The notes: generated by a model from the letters alone, not told the origin. A stretch of DNA of 43,895 nt from Alkalibacterium olivapovliticus (GCF_003003275.1 NZ_PVTO01000021.1:1-43895); one strand, 5' to 3'; positions 1 through 7,513 are shown, numbered from the stretch's first letter. Numbers and translations are program-made.

Positions 1-153
1 TAAGAAGGTAACGATAGCGGTCACACTTACTCCTTCTTCTTTTTTGATATTGGACCGATTTAACAGGGTTCCGACTGTAAATTGTTTGATAAAGTAATCA
101 ATACTCGAATAAAACTCGTTTTTTTCTGAATTATTTGGTAAAATGTTAGCCAT
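1..153 (-). CDS. IS4-like transposase, N-terminal part, runs off the window
   Basis: The reverse strand reads 51 codons from an ATG at 153 to the window edge without a stop, beginning MANILPNNSEKNEFYSSIDY and continuing through a KEEGVSVTAIVTFL-type stretch. This resembles the N-terminus of IS4-family DDE transposases of Gram-positive cocci. An AAGGAGAG ribosome binding site lies about 7 bases upstream of the ATG. The catalytic part lies outside the window, so the family call rests only on the N-terminal region and is moderately sure. The flank up to about 300 has no other gene and probably holds the element's end; the 12-mer at 281-292 recurs at 15856. Confidence 0.55.
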   Translation of the reverse strand, partial: MANILPNNSEKNEFYSSIDYFIKQFTVGTLLNRSNIKKEEGVSVTAIVTFL

Positions 154-330
154 AAGACATCTCTCCTTGGAATGTTGGTAGTGGTACTCACATTTTACCA
201 AAGAGAGCTGTCTTTTTCTTTACTTTTAAGCTGATTAATCTAAATAATCCTTATGATGTAAAGGATAGAACGGAGTTCTTAAGGGTGCGAAACTTGAGTT
301 ATATAGAATAAAAAATGGAGGGATATTTTG

Positions 331-675
331 ATGAGATCATATATTCAATTATCATCTGAAGGTGCTCAAATAGTGGAAAGCAAAAGAACAATAAGGGATA
401 AAAAAGGAGATAGTCTATTAGAACTACCAAATAGTTTTACAATAATTGATATTGAGACTACAGGTCTAGATCCTAGATTTGATGAAATTATTGAGTTATC
501 GGCTATAAGTAGTGACCAAAGAACAGAAGTAGTGAAACAGTCGGACACTATTCAATATCTAATATATACTGAAACGGTATGCAGGCTACAAGCCACTGCA
601 TACCGTTTTTCTTTTTACGAGGGAAAAATTAATTGTGTACACACCATATCTTTATTCATCCTTCGAATTAATTAA
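331..675 (+). pseudogene. Truncated DnaQ-family 3'-5' exonuclease
   Basis: The first ~59 residues match the N-terminus of Gram-positive exonuclease-domain proteins, with the Exo I motif DIETTG (the two acidic metal ligands) followed by LDPRFDEIIELSAI. From about base 508 the reading frame continues into unrelated sequence and stops at 675, so the Exo II and Exo III motifs are missing. The protein cannot fold as a complete DEDD exonuclease. The start is the ATG at 331, with a GGAGGG ribosome binding site 8 bases upstream; an in-frame TTG at 328 is less likely. It sits just inside the IS4-like element, so an insertion or deletion event probably cut it. It may be transcribed but should be inactive. 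Confidence 0.7.
572..612 (+). terminator. Rho-independent terminator inside the broken exonuclease ORF
   Basis: A perfect 13-bp stem (572-584 with 596-608, AAACGGTATGCAG) encloses an 11-base loop and is followed by a T run. It lies within the nominal 3' part of the exonuclease ORF. This supports the view that the coding part really ends earlier and the rest is chance reading. Confidence 0.75.
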
Positions 676-700
676 AACTATAACATAACTTAATTGACGT

Positions 701-1630
701 TTAATTGCTCTCTATCTGCTGTTGCAACCAATCATTGATGTAAGAAAAAATTTCCTGGTTGTTTAGTTCATTTACCAATTCATGCCGGGCATCTTTAAAT
801 AACTTAAGTGTTACATTTTCCAAATCTAATTGAACATACTGCTCATATAATGCTTGAACCGCTGTACCATACTTACCAACAGGATCCATATCACCAGAAA
901 CAATTAAAAGAGGCAAATCCTTTTCAATTTTTTCTAGTCGTTTAGTTTGATATAGCGATTTAAAAGCATGGAAAAGTTCATAGTAAAAGTTTATCGAAGA
1001 AACGAAACCAGACAATTCGTCTTTCTCATATTGTTCCACAACTTTAGCATCTCTTGTGATCCAACTAGATGTCGGTTGCTGCTTTTTAAATTTCTTATTA
1101 AATGACCCAAAAGATAATTTATCAATCAATTTAGCTTCTTTTTTATTATCGAATACAATATTTTGGAAGGTAGCGAATATTCTTCCCATTTTTACGTCCA
1201 GTCCATTTTGTTTGGCTGAACCAGAAAGAATGATCCCATCTATTTTTTCAGAATTTTGAATGATATACTCCTGCCCGATAAATGAACCAAAACTATGAGC
1301 AAAAATAAATAAAGGCAGTTGAGGATATTTCTTTTTTATCAACTCAGAAATTAGTTGTTCATCTTTAACAATTTTTTGAAAACCATTCTCACCAATATAC
1401 CCAAAAACTTCTTCTTCTGTTAAAGAATGCCCATGACCGCGATGATCATCCGCATAAACAATATAACCTTTCTTATTCAAAAAATATGCAAAAGTTTCAT
1501 ATCGTGCAGAATGTTCGGCCATTCCATGAATAATTTGAACGATTCCTTTTGGTTTTTCTACTTGATCCCATATACGTAAAAATATCTTTTGGCCATCATG
1601 GGAAGAAGTATATATAGTTGTATGTTCCAT
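701..1630 (-). CDS. Alpha/beta-hydrolase, monoacylglycerol-lipase / lysophospholipase type
   Basis: The 309-residue protein has the Hydrolase_4 (serine aminopeptidase S33 / monoacylglycerol lipase) layout. It shows an oxyanion segment IHGMAEHSARY near residue 40, then DHRGHGHS, the nucleophile elbow AHSFGS, an acid SGDMDPVG and the catalytic His in DARHEL. No signal peptide is seen, so it should be cytosolic. The likely reaction is hydrolysis of monoacylglycerols or lysophospholipids, but the substrate is not shown by sequence. The start chosen is the ATG at 1630 with AGGAGCAGG just upstream; an upstream in-frame start at 1678 would add 16 residues unlike the family. It is monocistronic, facing the broken exonuclease. 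Family call is sure; the physiological role is not. Confidence 0.85.
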   Translation of the reverse strand: MEHTTIYTSSHDGQKIFLRIWDQVEKPKGIVQIIHGMAEHSARYETFAYFLNKKGYIVYADDHRGHGHSLTEEEVFGYIGENGFQKIVKDEQLISELIKKKYPQLPLFIFAHSFGSFIGQEYIIQNSEKIDGIILSGSAKQNGLDVKMGRIFATFQNIVFDNKKEAKLIDKLSFGSFNKKFKKQQPTSSWITRDAKVVEQYEKDELSGFVSSINFYYELFHAFKSLYQTKRLEKIEKDLPLLIVSGDMDPVGKYGTAVQALYEQYVQLDLENVTLKLFKDARHELVNELNNQEIFSYINDWLQQQIESN

Positions 1631-1718
1631 TTTCCTGCTCCTATCAAATTTAATTTTATTTAGTATAATACAAAACAAATTATAAAAAATTATAGTTCCT
1701 TAAACGTGTATTTTGTCA

Positions 1719-1805
1719 GGAGATTACTTATTCATTCCACATATTGGGTTAGATTCTACTCTAGAAGTCATAAAAACTGGTGATACAAAGAATCGTGTAA
1801 ACTAA
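1719..1805 (+). pseudogene. Possible C-terminal remnant of an unidentified gene
   Basis: A 28-codon open stretch reading GDYLFIPHIGLDSTLEVIKT and ending in TAA looks like the C-terminus of a real protein, but it has no start codon or ribosome binding site. It runs towards a terminator whose arms flank the following TnpB element, as expected for the tail of a gene. I could not identify the parent family. It might be chance. Confidence 0.3.
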
Positions 1806-1954
1806 TTCAAAATCGGAAAATTTAATATTCTTAACATCAAAGACTATGGAATCTTTTTAACGTAATTCCGAAAGAAGTCTCCCACTTCTAAACGTATGGG
1901 TACGAAGCACCAGTGAAAGTGGGAGATGAATGTCGGCCAAGCGATAGCTTGAAG

Positions 1955-2092
1955 TTATTTCTCAAGACCTTTTCTTATTAGTTCAAGGATAGCTGCCGTT
2001 CGTGTAGGCAGTCCATTTTCTTTTTGGTATGCGTCTACTTTTTCTAGAATAACTTTTGGCATACGTATTTCTACGCGTTCTTTGTCAGACAT
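1955..2092 (-). CDS. Small ribbon-helix-helix DNA-binding protein divergent from tnpB
   Basis: The 45-residue product (MSDKERVEIRMPK, then VILEKVDAYQKENG, LPTRTAAILELIRKGLEK) has the beta-strand plus two-helix layout of CopG/Arc-type ribbon-helix-helix repressors. The start is the ATG at 2092, with a strong GGAGGT ribosome binding site (reverse complement of 2099-2104). An upstream in-frame ATG at 2146 would pass through the promoter and the ribosome binding site. It lies inside the TnpB element, back to back with tnpB, and shares with it a 32-bp symmetric promoter. The inferred job is autorepression and control of tnpB. RHH fold is quite sure; target and role are inferred. Confidence 0.7.
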   Translation of the reverse strand: MSDKERVEIRMPKVILEKVDAYQKENGLPTRTAAILELIRKGLEK

Positions 2093-2107
2093 ATACTCAC
2101 CTCCGAC

Positions 2108-2139
2108 TTGATTATACGGTGTTTTTACGGTATAATCAA
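2108..2139. promoter_or_regulatory. Symmetric bidirectional promoter / operator between RHH gene and tnpB
   Basis: The plus strand has TTGATT (2108-2113), a 17-base spacer and TATAAT (2131-2136). Read on the minus strand, the same 32 bases again give TTGATT, 17 bases and TATAAT. This is because TTGATTATAC at 2108-2117 and GTATAATCAA at 2130-2139 form a perfect 10-bp inverted repeat. One polymerase position therefore serves tnpB and its mirror serves the RHH gene, and the two cannot be occupied together. The dyad is also a natural operator for a dimeric RHH protein. Confidence 0.75.
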
Positions 2140-2168
2140 GTAACAAAGCGTACGAGGAGGTGAAGAAT

Positions 2169-3248
2169 ATGTTAAAAGCTTATAAGTATCGACTCTACCC
2201 AAATGAAGAACAAAAAAACTATTTTGCGAACTGTTTTGGTTGTGCCCGCTTCATTTATAACCAAATGCTTAGCGACAAGATCGACCACTATAAAGAGACG
2301 AAACAAATGCTCAACAATACGCCCGCTCAGTACAAAGAAGCGTTTCCTTTTATGAAAGCGGTTGATAGTCTGGCTTTGGCGAACGCTCAGCAGAATTTGG
2401 AACGAGCCTACAAAAATTTCTTCCGGGATAAATCCATTGGATTTCCAAAATTCAAATCCAAACACCGTTCAAAAGCGAGTTATACCACCAACAATCAAGG
2501 GGGAAATATCCGAATTGAAGATGGTAAGATCAAACTGCCTAAAATCGGATGTGTAAAGCTTGTCCAGCATCGTACTTTTCAAGGCAAGATTAAATCATGT
2601 ACGATATCAATGAATAAATCGGGAAATTATTTTATATCCATTCTTGTGGAATCAGCGGACGAAACGCCCCAATTAGTTGAACGGAAGATTGGGATTGATT
2701 TGGGTATTTCGGATTTTGCGATCACCACCAATGATTTAGGGGAAACTGAGAAGCACAAAAATCCAAAACCGCTGTACAAGTCCGAAAAGAAGCTGAAGAA
2801 GGCGCAACGGTCGTTATCCCTCAAACAAAAAGGCGGTAAGAACCGCAATAAAGCACGCTTAAAGGTAGCCAAAAAGCACGAAAAGATTGCCAATCAGCGC
2901 AAAGATTTCTTGCACAAACTATCCAAAAAGATTACAGACGAAAACCAAGTCATTGTAATCGAAACTCTGTCCAGTAAGAACCTGATGAAAAATCATAAAC
3001 TGGCAAAAAGCATTGGTGATGCAGGATGGTATGAATTCGTCCGCCAATTAGAATATAAATCCAAGCAAAAAGGACGGACACTTATCAAAGCAGACCGATT
3101 CTATCCGTCTAGTCAGGTTTGTTCGAGTTGCGGACACCGAGACGGCAAGAAGCCGCTCAATATCCGGGAGTGGGACTGCCCGACATGCGGGGAATACCTT
3201 GACAGAGATATCAATGCCAGCAAAAACCTCTTGGCATTGGCCAAGTAA
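2169..3248 (+). CDS. tnpB: TnpB RNA-guided nuclease of an IS200/IS605-type element
   Basis: The 359-residue protein begins MLKAYKYRLYPNEEQKNYFA, the usual OrfB_IS605 N-terminal helix region. It keeps the RuvC catalytic triad: Asp in GIDLGISDFA, Glu in VIETLSSKNLM, and Asp in DRDINASKN. Between the last two lies the zinc ribbon CSSCGH...CPTCG. It looks complete and active. Family knowledge: TnpB uses an RNA from the element's right end to cut DNA next to a short transposon-associated motif. The start is the ATG at 2169, 8 bases after AGGAGG; a GTG at 2160 overlaps that ribosome binding site. No tnpA accompanies it; its partner is the divergent RHH gene. Confidence 0.92.
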   Translation: MLKAYKYRLYPNEEQKNYFANCFGCARFIYNQMLSDKIDHYKETKQMLNNTPAQYKEAFPFMKAVDSLALANAQQNLERAYKNFFRDKSIGFPKFKSKHRSKASYTTNNQGGNIRIEDGKIKLPKIGCVKLVQHRTFQGKIKSCTISMNKSGNYFISILVESADETPQLVERKIGIDLGISDFAITTNDLGETEKHKNPKPLYKSEKKLKKAQRSLSLKQKGGKNRNKARLKVAKKHEKIANQRKDFLHKLSKKITDENQVIVIETLSSKNLMKNHKLAKSIGDAGWYEFVRQLEYKSKQKGRTLIKADRFYPSSQVCSSCGHRDGKKPLNIREWDCPTCGEYLDRDINASKNLLALAK

Positions 3249-3392
3249 AAGAAAATCAATGAGGCAGGGACTGCCTTTTGAGCCTACCCCTATCCGATTC
3301 CTCTGTCTGTATGAAGTCTGTGCAGACAAGAATGGAGTTCGTAGGAAGCACCCACTTCAAAATCCAAAGGATTTAAGTGGTGGGTAGTTCAC
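3200..3392 (+). ncRNA. Predicted omega/reRNA of the first TnpB element
   Basis: In IS605-type elements the guide RNA overlaps the 3' end of tnpB and runs to the right end of the element. Here that interval holds paired segments, including AATCC/GGATT and CACTT/AAGTG around 3352-3380, and ends in TAGTTCAC at 3392. The guide would begin at 3393 and read the right arm of the interrupted terminator. The 5' boundary is a guess; existence follows from the family, not from a transcript. Confidence 0.45.
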
Positions 3393-3394
3393 AA

Positions 3395-3412
3395 TCCATA
3401 GTCTTTTTATAA
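3395..3412 (+). terminator. Right half of a terminator split by the TnpB element
   Basis: TCCATAGTCTTT (3395-3406), running into a T5 tract at 3402-3408, is the exact complement of AAAGACTATGGA at 1839-1850. Without the element these arms would lie about 11 bases apart and form a 12-bp stem plus U-tract, a normal rho-independent terminator for a rightward gene. Confidence 0.6.
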
Positions 3413-3541
3413 AGACTTACTACAGGATAGTCAAAATGAGTAGATGAGTAAAATCTTTCTCTTGGCTAGATTATAAATAGTTATATGTTCTTGGTGAACT
3501 CCTACTATATTTTCACGAATTATCTAGTAAAGATTGGAAAA

Positions 3542-5050
3542 CTAGTCAAGATTTAACTGGGAATAATATCGAACAGTTTTAAGTGCGTTATGCCAGCTTT
3601 TTAATTTTGTCATTCGTTCTATTTGGGTCATATTTGGTTGGAAAATTTCGCTCTCAGACACTAAAGCTTTTAATTCATTTAAATCTTTCCAATAATCAAC
3701 AGCTAATCCAGCGAGATAGGCAGCACCTAAACCTGTTGTTTCTAGACGTTCAACACGACTTACCGTTTTATTAAGGATATCAGCTTGAAATTGGATAAGA
3801 AAATTATTTTGAGCAACCCCGCCATCAACATGTAAAACATCAAGCTCAATTTCTGTTTCTGATTCCATTAAATCAATAATATCATTGACCTGGTAAGCTA
3901 AAGATTCAAATGTAGCAAGAACAAGTTCTCTTTTTCCAGTATGTTCATCCATTCCTAGAACAGCTCCTCTGACATCAGGTTCCCAATAAGGAGCTCCCAT
4001 TCCTCGAAAAGTTGGAACAACATAGACAGGTGATTCTTCATTTGCTTGAAGCGCTAAAGTCTCAGAATCTTCAATGTTCTCAAATAATTCTAAGCCATCT
4101 TTCAGCCATTCAATTGCACTTCCAGAAATCAAAGCAGAACCTTCCAGAGCATAGTTAATTTGGTTGTCTATTGAATAAGCAATCGTTGTCAGCAAACGAT
4201 TATTTGATGATTTTGCTTCGGAGCCAGTATTCATAACAATAAATGTCCCTTGACCATAAGTGCTTTTAACTTGTCCAGATTGGAAAGCAAGTTGACCAAA
4301 TAATGAAGCTTGCTGATTCCCAGCAACCCCACTAATGGGTATTTTTACTCCATTAAAAATACTTGAATCCGTTTCTCCATAATAAAATGAACTTGGATAA
4401 ACATTCGGGAGCATGGCTCTTGGAATATTAAAGAGTTCGAGCAAGTGATTATCCCATTCTAAATGGTGAATATTAAAAAGCATCGTTCTAGATGCATTGG
4501 TATGATCAGTAGCATGCAACTTCCCTTTGGTTAGTTTCCAGATAATCCAACTGTCAATTGTTCCAAAAAGTAAATTTCCCTTTTCAGCTTCTGCTTGCGC
4601 ACTTTCGTTCTGATCTAGAATCCAACGAACTTTACTTGCTGAAAAATAAGGATCCATAACAAGTCCAGTATTTTTATTAATATATTCTTCGTTTGTTACA
4701 GATTTCAATTGATTAATAATATTCAAAGATTGGTTAGAATTCCAAACAATTGCATTGTAAATAGGTTCACCTGTTATTTTATCCCAGACAACGGTCGTTT
4801 CACGCTGGTTACTTATTCCAAGTGCTTTTATTTGAGAATAACTAATTCCTGATTTTTGGGTAACTTCTTCTATTACATTACAAACAGATTGCCAAATGAC
4901 ATTCGGGTCATGTTCTACCCAGCCAGGATTTGGAATAATTTGTTGGAATTTTTGACTAGCTGTTCCTATGTAATTTCCTTTCCGGTCAATAATAAAAGCA
5001 CGAGTCGTAGTTGTTCCTTGATCAATAGAAAGTATATATTCTGCCATCAT
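3542..5050 (-). CDS. glpK: Glycerol kinase (GlpK-like) with Asn at the catalytic Asp position
   Basis: This 502-residue FGGY kinase would phosphorylate glycerol to glycerol-3-phosphate in the cytosol. It matches GlpK along its length: SIDQGTTTTRAF at the N-terminus, SNQRETTVVW (glycerol-binding Arg-Glu), TGLVMDPYFSASK, ALEGSALISGSAIEWLKDG and GGVAQNNFLIQFQADIL. The segment FNIHHLEWD carries the His that HPr phosphorylates in Gram-positive GlpKs. The motif that normally reads GDQQAALFGQ, with the catalytic base Asp, reads GNQQASLFGQ here (codon AAT), and the usual WQ(D/C)RRT reads WNSNQS. So it may be weakly active, altered in substrate, or regulatory. GGAG precedes the start. It lies 36 bases downstream of dhaS, probably in one operon. 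Confidence 0.85.
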   Translation of the reverse strand: MMAEYILSIDQGTTTTRAFIIDRKGNYIGTASQKFQQIIPNPGWVEHDPNVIWQSVCNVIEEVTQKSGISYSQIKALGISNQRETTVVWDKITGEPIYNAIVWNSNQSLNIINQLKSVTNEEYINKNTGLVMDPYFSASKVRWILDQNESAQAEAEKGNLLFGTIDSWIIWKLTKGKLHATDHTNASRTMLFNIHHLEWDNHLLELFNIPRAMLPNVYPSSFYYGETDSSIFNGVKIPISGVAGNQQASLFGQLAFQSGQVKSTYGQGTFIVMNTGSEAKSSNNRLLTTIAYSIDNQINYALEGSALISGSAIEWLKDGLELFENIEDSETLALQANEESPVYVVPTFRGMGAPYWEPDVRGAVLGMDEHTGKRELVLATFESLAYQVNDIIDLMESETEIELDVLHVDGGVAQNNFLIQFQADILNKTVSRVERLETTGLGAAYLAGLAVDYWKDLNELKALVSESEIFQPNMTQIERMTKLKSWHNALKTVRYYSQLNLD

Positions 5051-5086
5051 TTATCACTCCATTTATTCTATAAAAATAATAAATTG

Positions 5087-5638
5087 TTAATCAATTTGCA
5101 ATTGGTATTTTACAAGTTTGACAAGCATTGCATGGTACTTCTGACTGTTTGGTTCGCAATTCTCTAATACCCAATGATAAAGGCTTTCAGATAAACCATA
5201 GCTATAAAAATCAGTTGCTGTTTGGATTAATTGTTTTTCATCTCGCGAAAGAGTCTGATCTTTAAAGTAGTCATTTGTTAACTCATTAACTAGATTTTTA
5301 ATTGAGTAAATAAAGTACTGTTTAAAAGAATCTAGTTTGATATTCAAAAAAATCTTCTTGTAATAAATTTTATTTGATTCGAGATAAGTTAATAGATGAT
5401 CCAAAATATCCTCCCAATTTTCCCAAGTCTTAATCGGATAAGTAGATTCATATAACTCCCAATAGAAAATCCAAGTAACTAAATCATATCTATCGTCAAA
5501 ATAATCATAAAAAGTTTGGCGACGGAAACCAGCTTGCTTCATAATATCAGTGATTGAGATTTTCTCGATTGTTTTTTTAGTTGTTAATTCTTGAAAGGCT
5601 AAAGCAATAATTTTTTTCGTGTTAGTTTTTTGTTCCAT
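5087..5638 (-). CDS. dhaS: DhaS-type TetR-family activator of dihydroxyacetone metabolism
   Basis: The 183-residue protein has a TetR N-terminal helix-turn-helix (KISITDIMKQAGFRRQTFYDYFDDRYDLVTWIF) and the C-terminal helical domain typical of DhaS. Family knowledge: in Lactococcus, DhaS with its co-activator DhaQ (a DhaK paralogue) turns on dhaKLM in response to dihydroxyacetone, binding a GGACACAT-N6-ATTTGTCC-type operator. A similar dyad lies before gldA at 7514. No separate dhaQ is visible in this window. AAAGGAGT precedes the ATG at 5638. The gene heads a leftward unit with glpK, and an IS605-type insertion now separates it from its presumed targets. The exact co-activator arrangement is unknown. 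Confidence 0.8.
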   Translation of the reverse strand: MEQKTNTKKIIALAFQELTTKKTIEKISITDIMKQAGFRRQTFYDYFDDRYDLVTWIFYWELYESTYPIKTWENWEDILDHLLTYLESNKIYYKKIFLNIKLDSFKQYFIYSIKNLVNELTNDYFKDQTLSRDEKQLIQTATDFYSYGLSESLYHWVLENCEPNSQKYHAMLVKLVKYQLQID

Positions 5639-5707
5639 CTATTTAGACTCCTTTTACTCAAGAGTGGCAAGTAATTTATAAAGGCGTTAGTGAGAAAACT
5701 CCTGGTT

Positions 5708-6145
5708 TTAACCAGGGGATGAATCACGTCTCGAACGGCCCGCATTGAATTTTTTTAACTGGTCTTGTACATATTGCATGACCACTTCTTTAGAAACATT
5801 ACCTACCGTACTGACGAAATAGCTTCCTGACCACAAAGAGCCCTTCCAAAGCTCTTTTTTTGTTTCTGGAAACTGTTGAAACCACTCTCGTGCAGAAGCA
5901 CCTTTCAGTGCCTTCATCACTGTACTGATCGATTTGTTTGGCGGAAAGGAAACCACTAAATGGATATGATCCTCCATCACTTCACTTTCGAGAATGGTAA
6001 TGTCATTATTCTCCGCAATCAAACTAAGCATTTCCATCATCGCTTCTCGGCGATTAAGTGTAGTGAATATTACCTTTCGATACTTTGTTACCCAAACTAA
6101 ATGATAGGTTGTTCGGTATAGATTGGTGCGCGTTTTTGTATACAT
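5708..6145 (-). CDS. tnpA: TnpA, Y1 HUH transposase of IS200/IS605 family
   Basis: The 145-residue protein shows the Y1 transposase layout: TTYHLVWVTKYRKVIF near the N-terminus, the HUH metal-binding motif in DHIHLVVSF, and the nucleophilic Tyr in the helix EVVMQYVQDQ. It excises and inserts single-stranded DNA by recognising end hairpins. The ATG at 6145 is chosen because GGAGGT lies 8 bases upstream; an earlier in-frame start at 6160 overlaps that site. It is transcribed away from tnpB across a roughly 100-base shared regulatory region. Length is typical of the family. Confidence 0.93.
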   Translation of the reverse strand: MYTKTRTNLYRTTYHLVWVTKYRKVIFTTLNRREAMMEMLSLIAENNDITILESEVMEDHIHLVVSFPPNKSISTVMKALKGASAREWFQQFPETKKELWKGSLWSGSYFVSTVGNVSKEVVMQYVQDQLKKFNAGRSRRDSSPG

Positions 6146-6246
6146 ATGTAAGACCTCCAAATGTTATCTTTAAGCCGGTTAACATTTTTCTGTTCATGTC
6201 ATCTGTGTTATAATAAGTATACCATACAAAGAGGAGGCAAGGACAT

Positions 6247-7413
6247 ATGTTATACGGAATTAAAGGGCAATTAACTCTGAAGCCAACACAACAAGCACAA
6301 GTATTACAAAATATTGGCAATGCGCGCTTTGTATGGAATCAATTTTTAAACATGTGGAACCAACGTTATGGAAATAATCCTTCATTGCCTACGTTAGGGG
6401 AGTATGATTTAAATAAACTGTTGCCAACATTGAAGAAAGAGTACGCATTTTTAAAATTGTCGGACTCTACCAGTCTTCAACAGGTTTCATCAGAACTGGC
6501 AGGCGCCTTTAAACAATTCTTTACGAATAAAGGACATTTTAAACACCCTCGCTTTAAAGGAAAATACCATGCTCGACAATCCTATACGTCGAAAAATGTG
6601 AATAACGCTATTCGCTATGAGAATGGCTACCTTCGGTTGCCCAAAATTGGTTTTGTACGTTTCCGTTGTGGTCAAACCATCAAAGGTAACATAAAAAGAG
6701 CCACTATTTGTCTCACACCTTCAGGAATATTTGAGTGTAGTTTACTTGTAGAAGACGAAAGCCAAGTCATCACTACAAAGACAAATCAATCCGTGGGAAT
6801 CGATATGGGCGTTGCAGACTTAATGGTTTTGTCTACAGGCGACAAAATGCCTACGATTCGTTACGACAAACTATTGTCGGGCAAGCGATTGTATTGGGAG
6901 AAACGTGTCGCACGACGTGCCCGTTTAGCCAAGGCAAAAGATATTCCATTATCTGAAGCAAAGAACTATCAAAAGGCTAAACAACAACGAGCAAAAGTGT
7001 TTCAAAAAGAAAAAAACCAACGCATGGATCGTCTACATAAATTGACGACTACGTTGGTTAAAGAGTTTGATGTCATTGTCTTGGAAGACTTAAATACAAG
7101 TAAGATGATGAAAAACAGCCAATTAGCACGTAGTATTGCGGCTCAATCTTGGCGCGAGATTCGCACAATGTTGGCGTACAAATGCGTGAAATATGGTAAA
7201 GAACTCATTGTGGTCAATCCATATAAAACGTCACAAATCTGTTCGTCCTGCGGACATGACGGTGGCAAACAAGAGCTATCCATTCGTGAATGGCTGTGCA
7301 CCTCTTGTCATGACCACCATGATCGGGATATCAATGCCGCAAAAAATATTCTATCTATTGGCTTGGGACAAGCCTTGGTCAACCAGCCTAAACCGCTGCC
7401 TGTCTACCCATAA
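6247..7413 (+). CDS. tnpB: TnpB RNA-guided nuclease of the tnpA/tnpB element
   Basis: The 388-residue OrfB_IS605 protein begins MLYGIKGQLTLKPTQQAQVL. Its RuvC residues are present: Asp in GIDMGVADLMV, Glu in VLEDLNTSKMM and Asp in DRDINAAKN, with zinc-ribbon cysteines CSSCGH and CTSCH. The last pair is followed by HDHH instead of the usual short turn, a minor variation. GAGGAGG lies 7 bases before the ATG. It is clearly different from the TnpB at 2169, so the two elements are not recent copies. Predicted action: cutting target DNA guided by an RNA from its own right end. Confidence 0.93.
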   Translation: MLYGIKGQLTLKPTQQAQVLQNIGNARFVWNQFLNMWNQRYGNNPSLPTLGEYDLNKLLPTLKKEYAFLKLSDSTSLQQVSSELAGAFKQFFTNKGHFKHPRFKGKYHARQSYTSKNVNNAIRYENGYLRLPKIGFVRFRCGQTIKGNIKRATICLTPSGIFECSLLVEDESQVITTKTNQSVGIDMGVADLMVLSTGDKMPTIRYDKLLSGKRLYWEKRVARRARLAKAKDIPLSEAKNYQKAKQQRAKVFQKEKNQRMDRLHKLTTTLVKEFDVIVLEDLNTSKMMKNSQLARSIAAQSWREIRTMLAYKCVKYGKELIVVNPYKTSQICSSCGHDGGKQELSIREWLCTSCHDHHDRDINAAKNILSIGLGQALVNQPKPLPVYP

Positions 7414-7475
7414 GTGGCACAGGTAAGTTAAGGGTGTTCCCAGAAGCTCGGTACTTTAGTGCCGATGTAGTTCAC
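7300..7475 (+). ncRNA. Predicted omega/reRNA of the second IS605-type element
   Basis: By family analogy the RNA overlaps the 3' end of tnpB and ends with the right-end hairpin (7448-7465) and TAGTTCAC (7475). The guide would start at 7476 (TATCTAAAGTATACG). The 5' end is not determined. Confidence 0.4.
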
Positions 7476-7513
7476 TATCTAAAGTATACGTTACAAAAAA
7501 TAGAAAGCCAATC

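Larger units (their letters stand above)
1862..3392 (+). mobile_element. IS200/IS605-type TnpB element without TnpA
   Basis: The left end carries an imperfect hairpin built from TCTCCCACTT (about 1878-1887) and AAGTGGGAGA (about 1917-1926). The right end carries a hairpin around 3350-3384. The right boundary ends in TAGTTCAC, the same eight bases that end the second IS605-type element at 7475. Inside are a divergent RHH gene and tnpB; no TnpA is present, so movement would need a Y1 transposase in trans. The ends were placed from the arms of an interrupted terminator on both sides (1839-1850 and 3395-3406) and from the shared right-end bases. Exact boundaries are inferred to within a few bases. 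Confidence 0.7.
5690..7475. mobile_element. IS605-type element with divergent tnpA and tnpB
   Basis: A left-end hairpin (CCTGGTT-TT-AACCAGG, about 5701-5716) and a right-end hairpin (TCGGTAC-TTTA-GTGCCGA, about 7448-7465) bound a divergent tnpA/tnpB pair, the IS605 arrangement. The right end finishes TAGTTCAC at 7475, as in the first element. The left boundary is uncertain by a few tens of bases. It is inserted between dhaS and gldA. Both genes look intact, so it may be mobile and may also mobilise the tnpA-less copy at 1862. Confidence 0.8.

Noticed and set aside
3048-3387. Overlapping frames at the 3' end of the first tnpB, possible small accessory protein
   Set aside because: The region is the expected guide-RNA and right-end segment; the frames shadow TnpB's zinc ribbon and have no ribosome binding site.
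4856-5167. 103-codon plus-strand frame over glpK/dhaS
   Set aside because: It spans the opposite strand of two well-supported genes and has no family features.
6054-6320. 88-codon minus-strand frame with several Cys residues
   Set aside because: It overlaps tnpA in another frame and the tnpB start; the real TnpA and TnpB frames account for the region.
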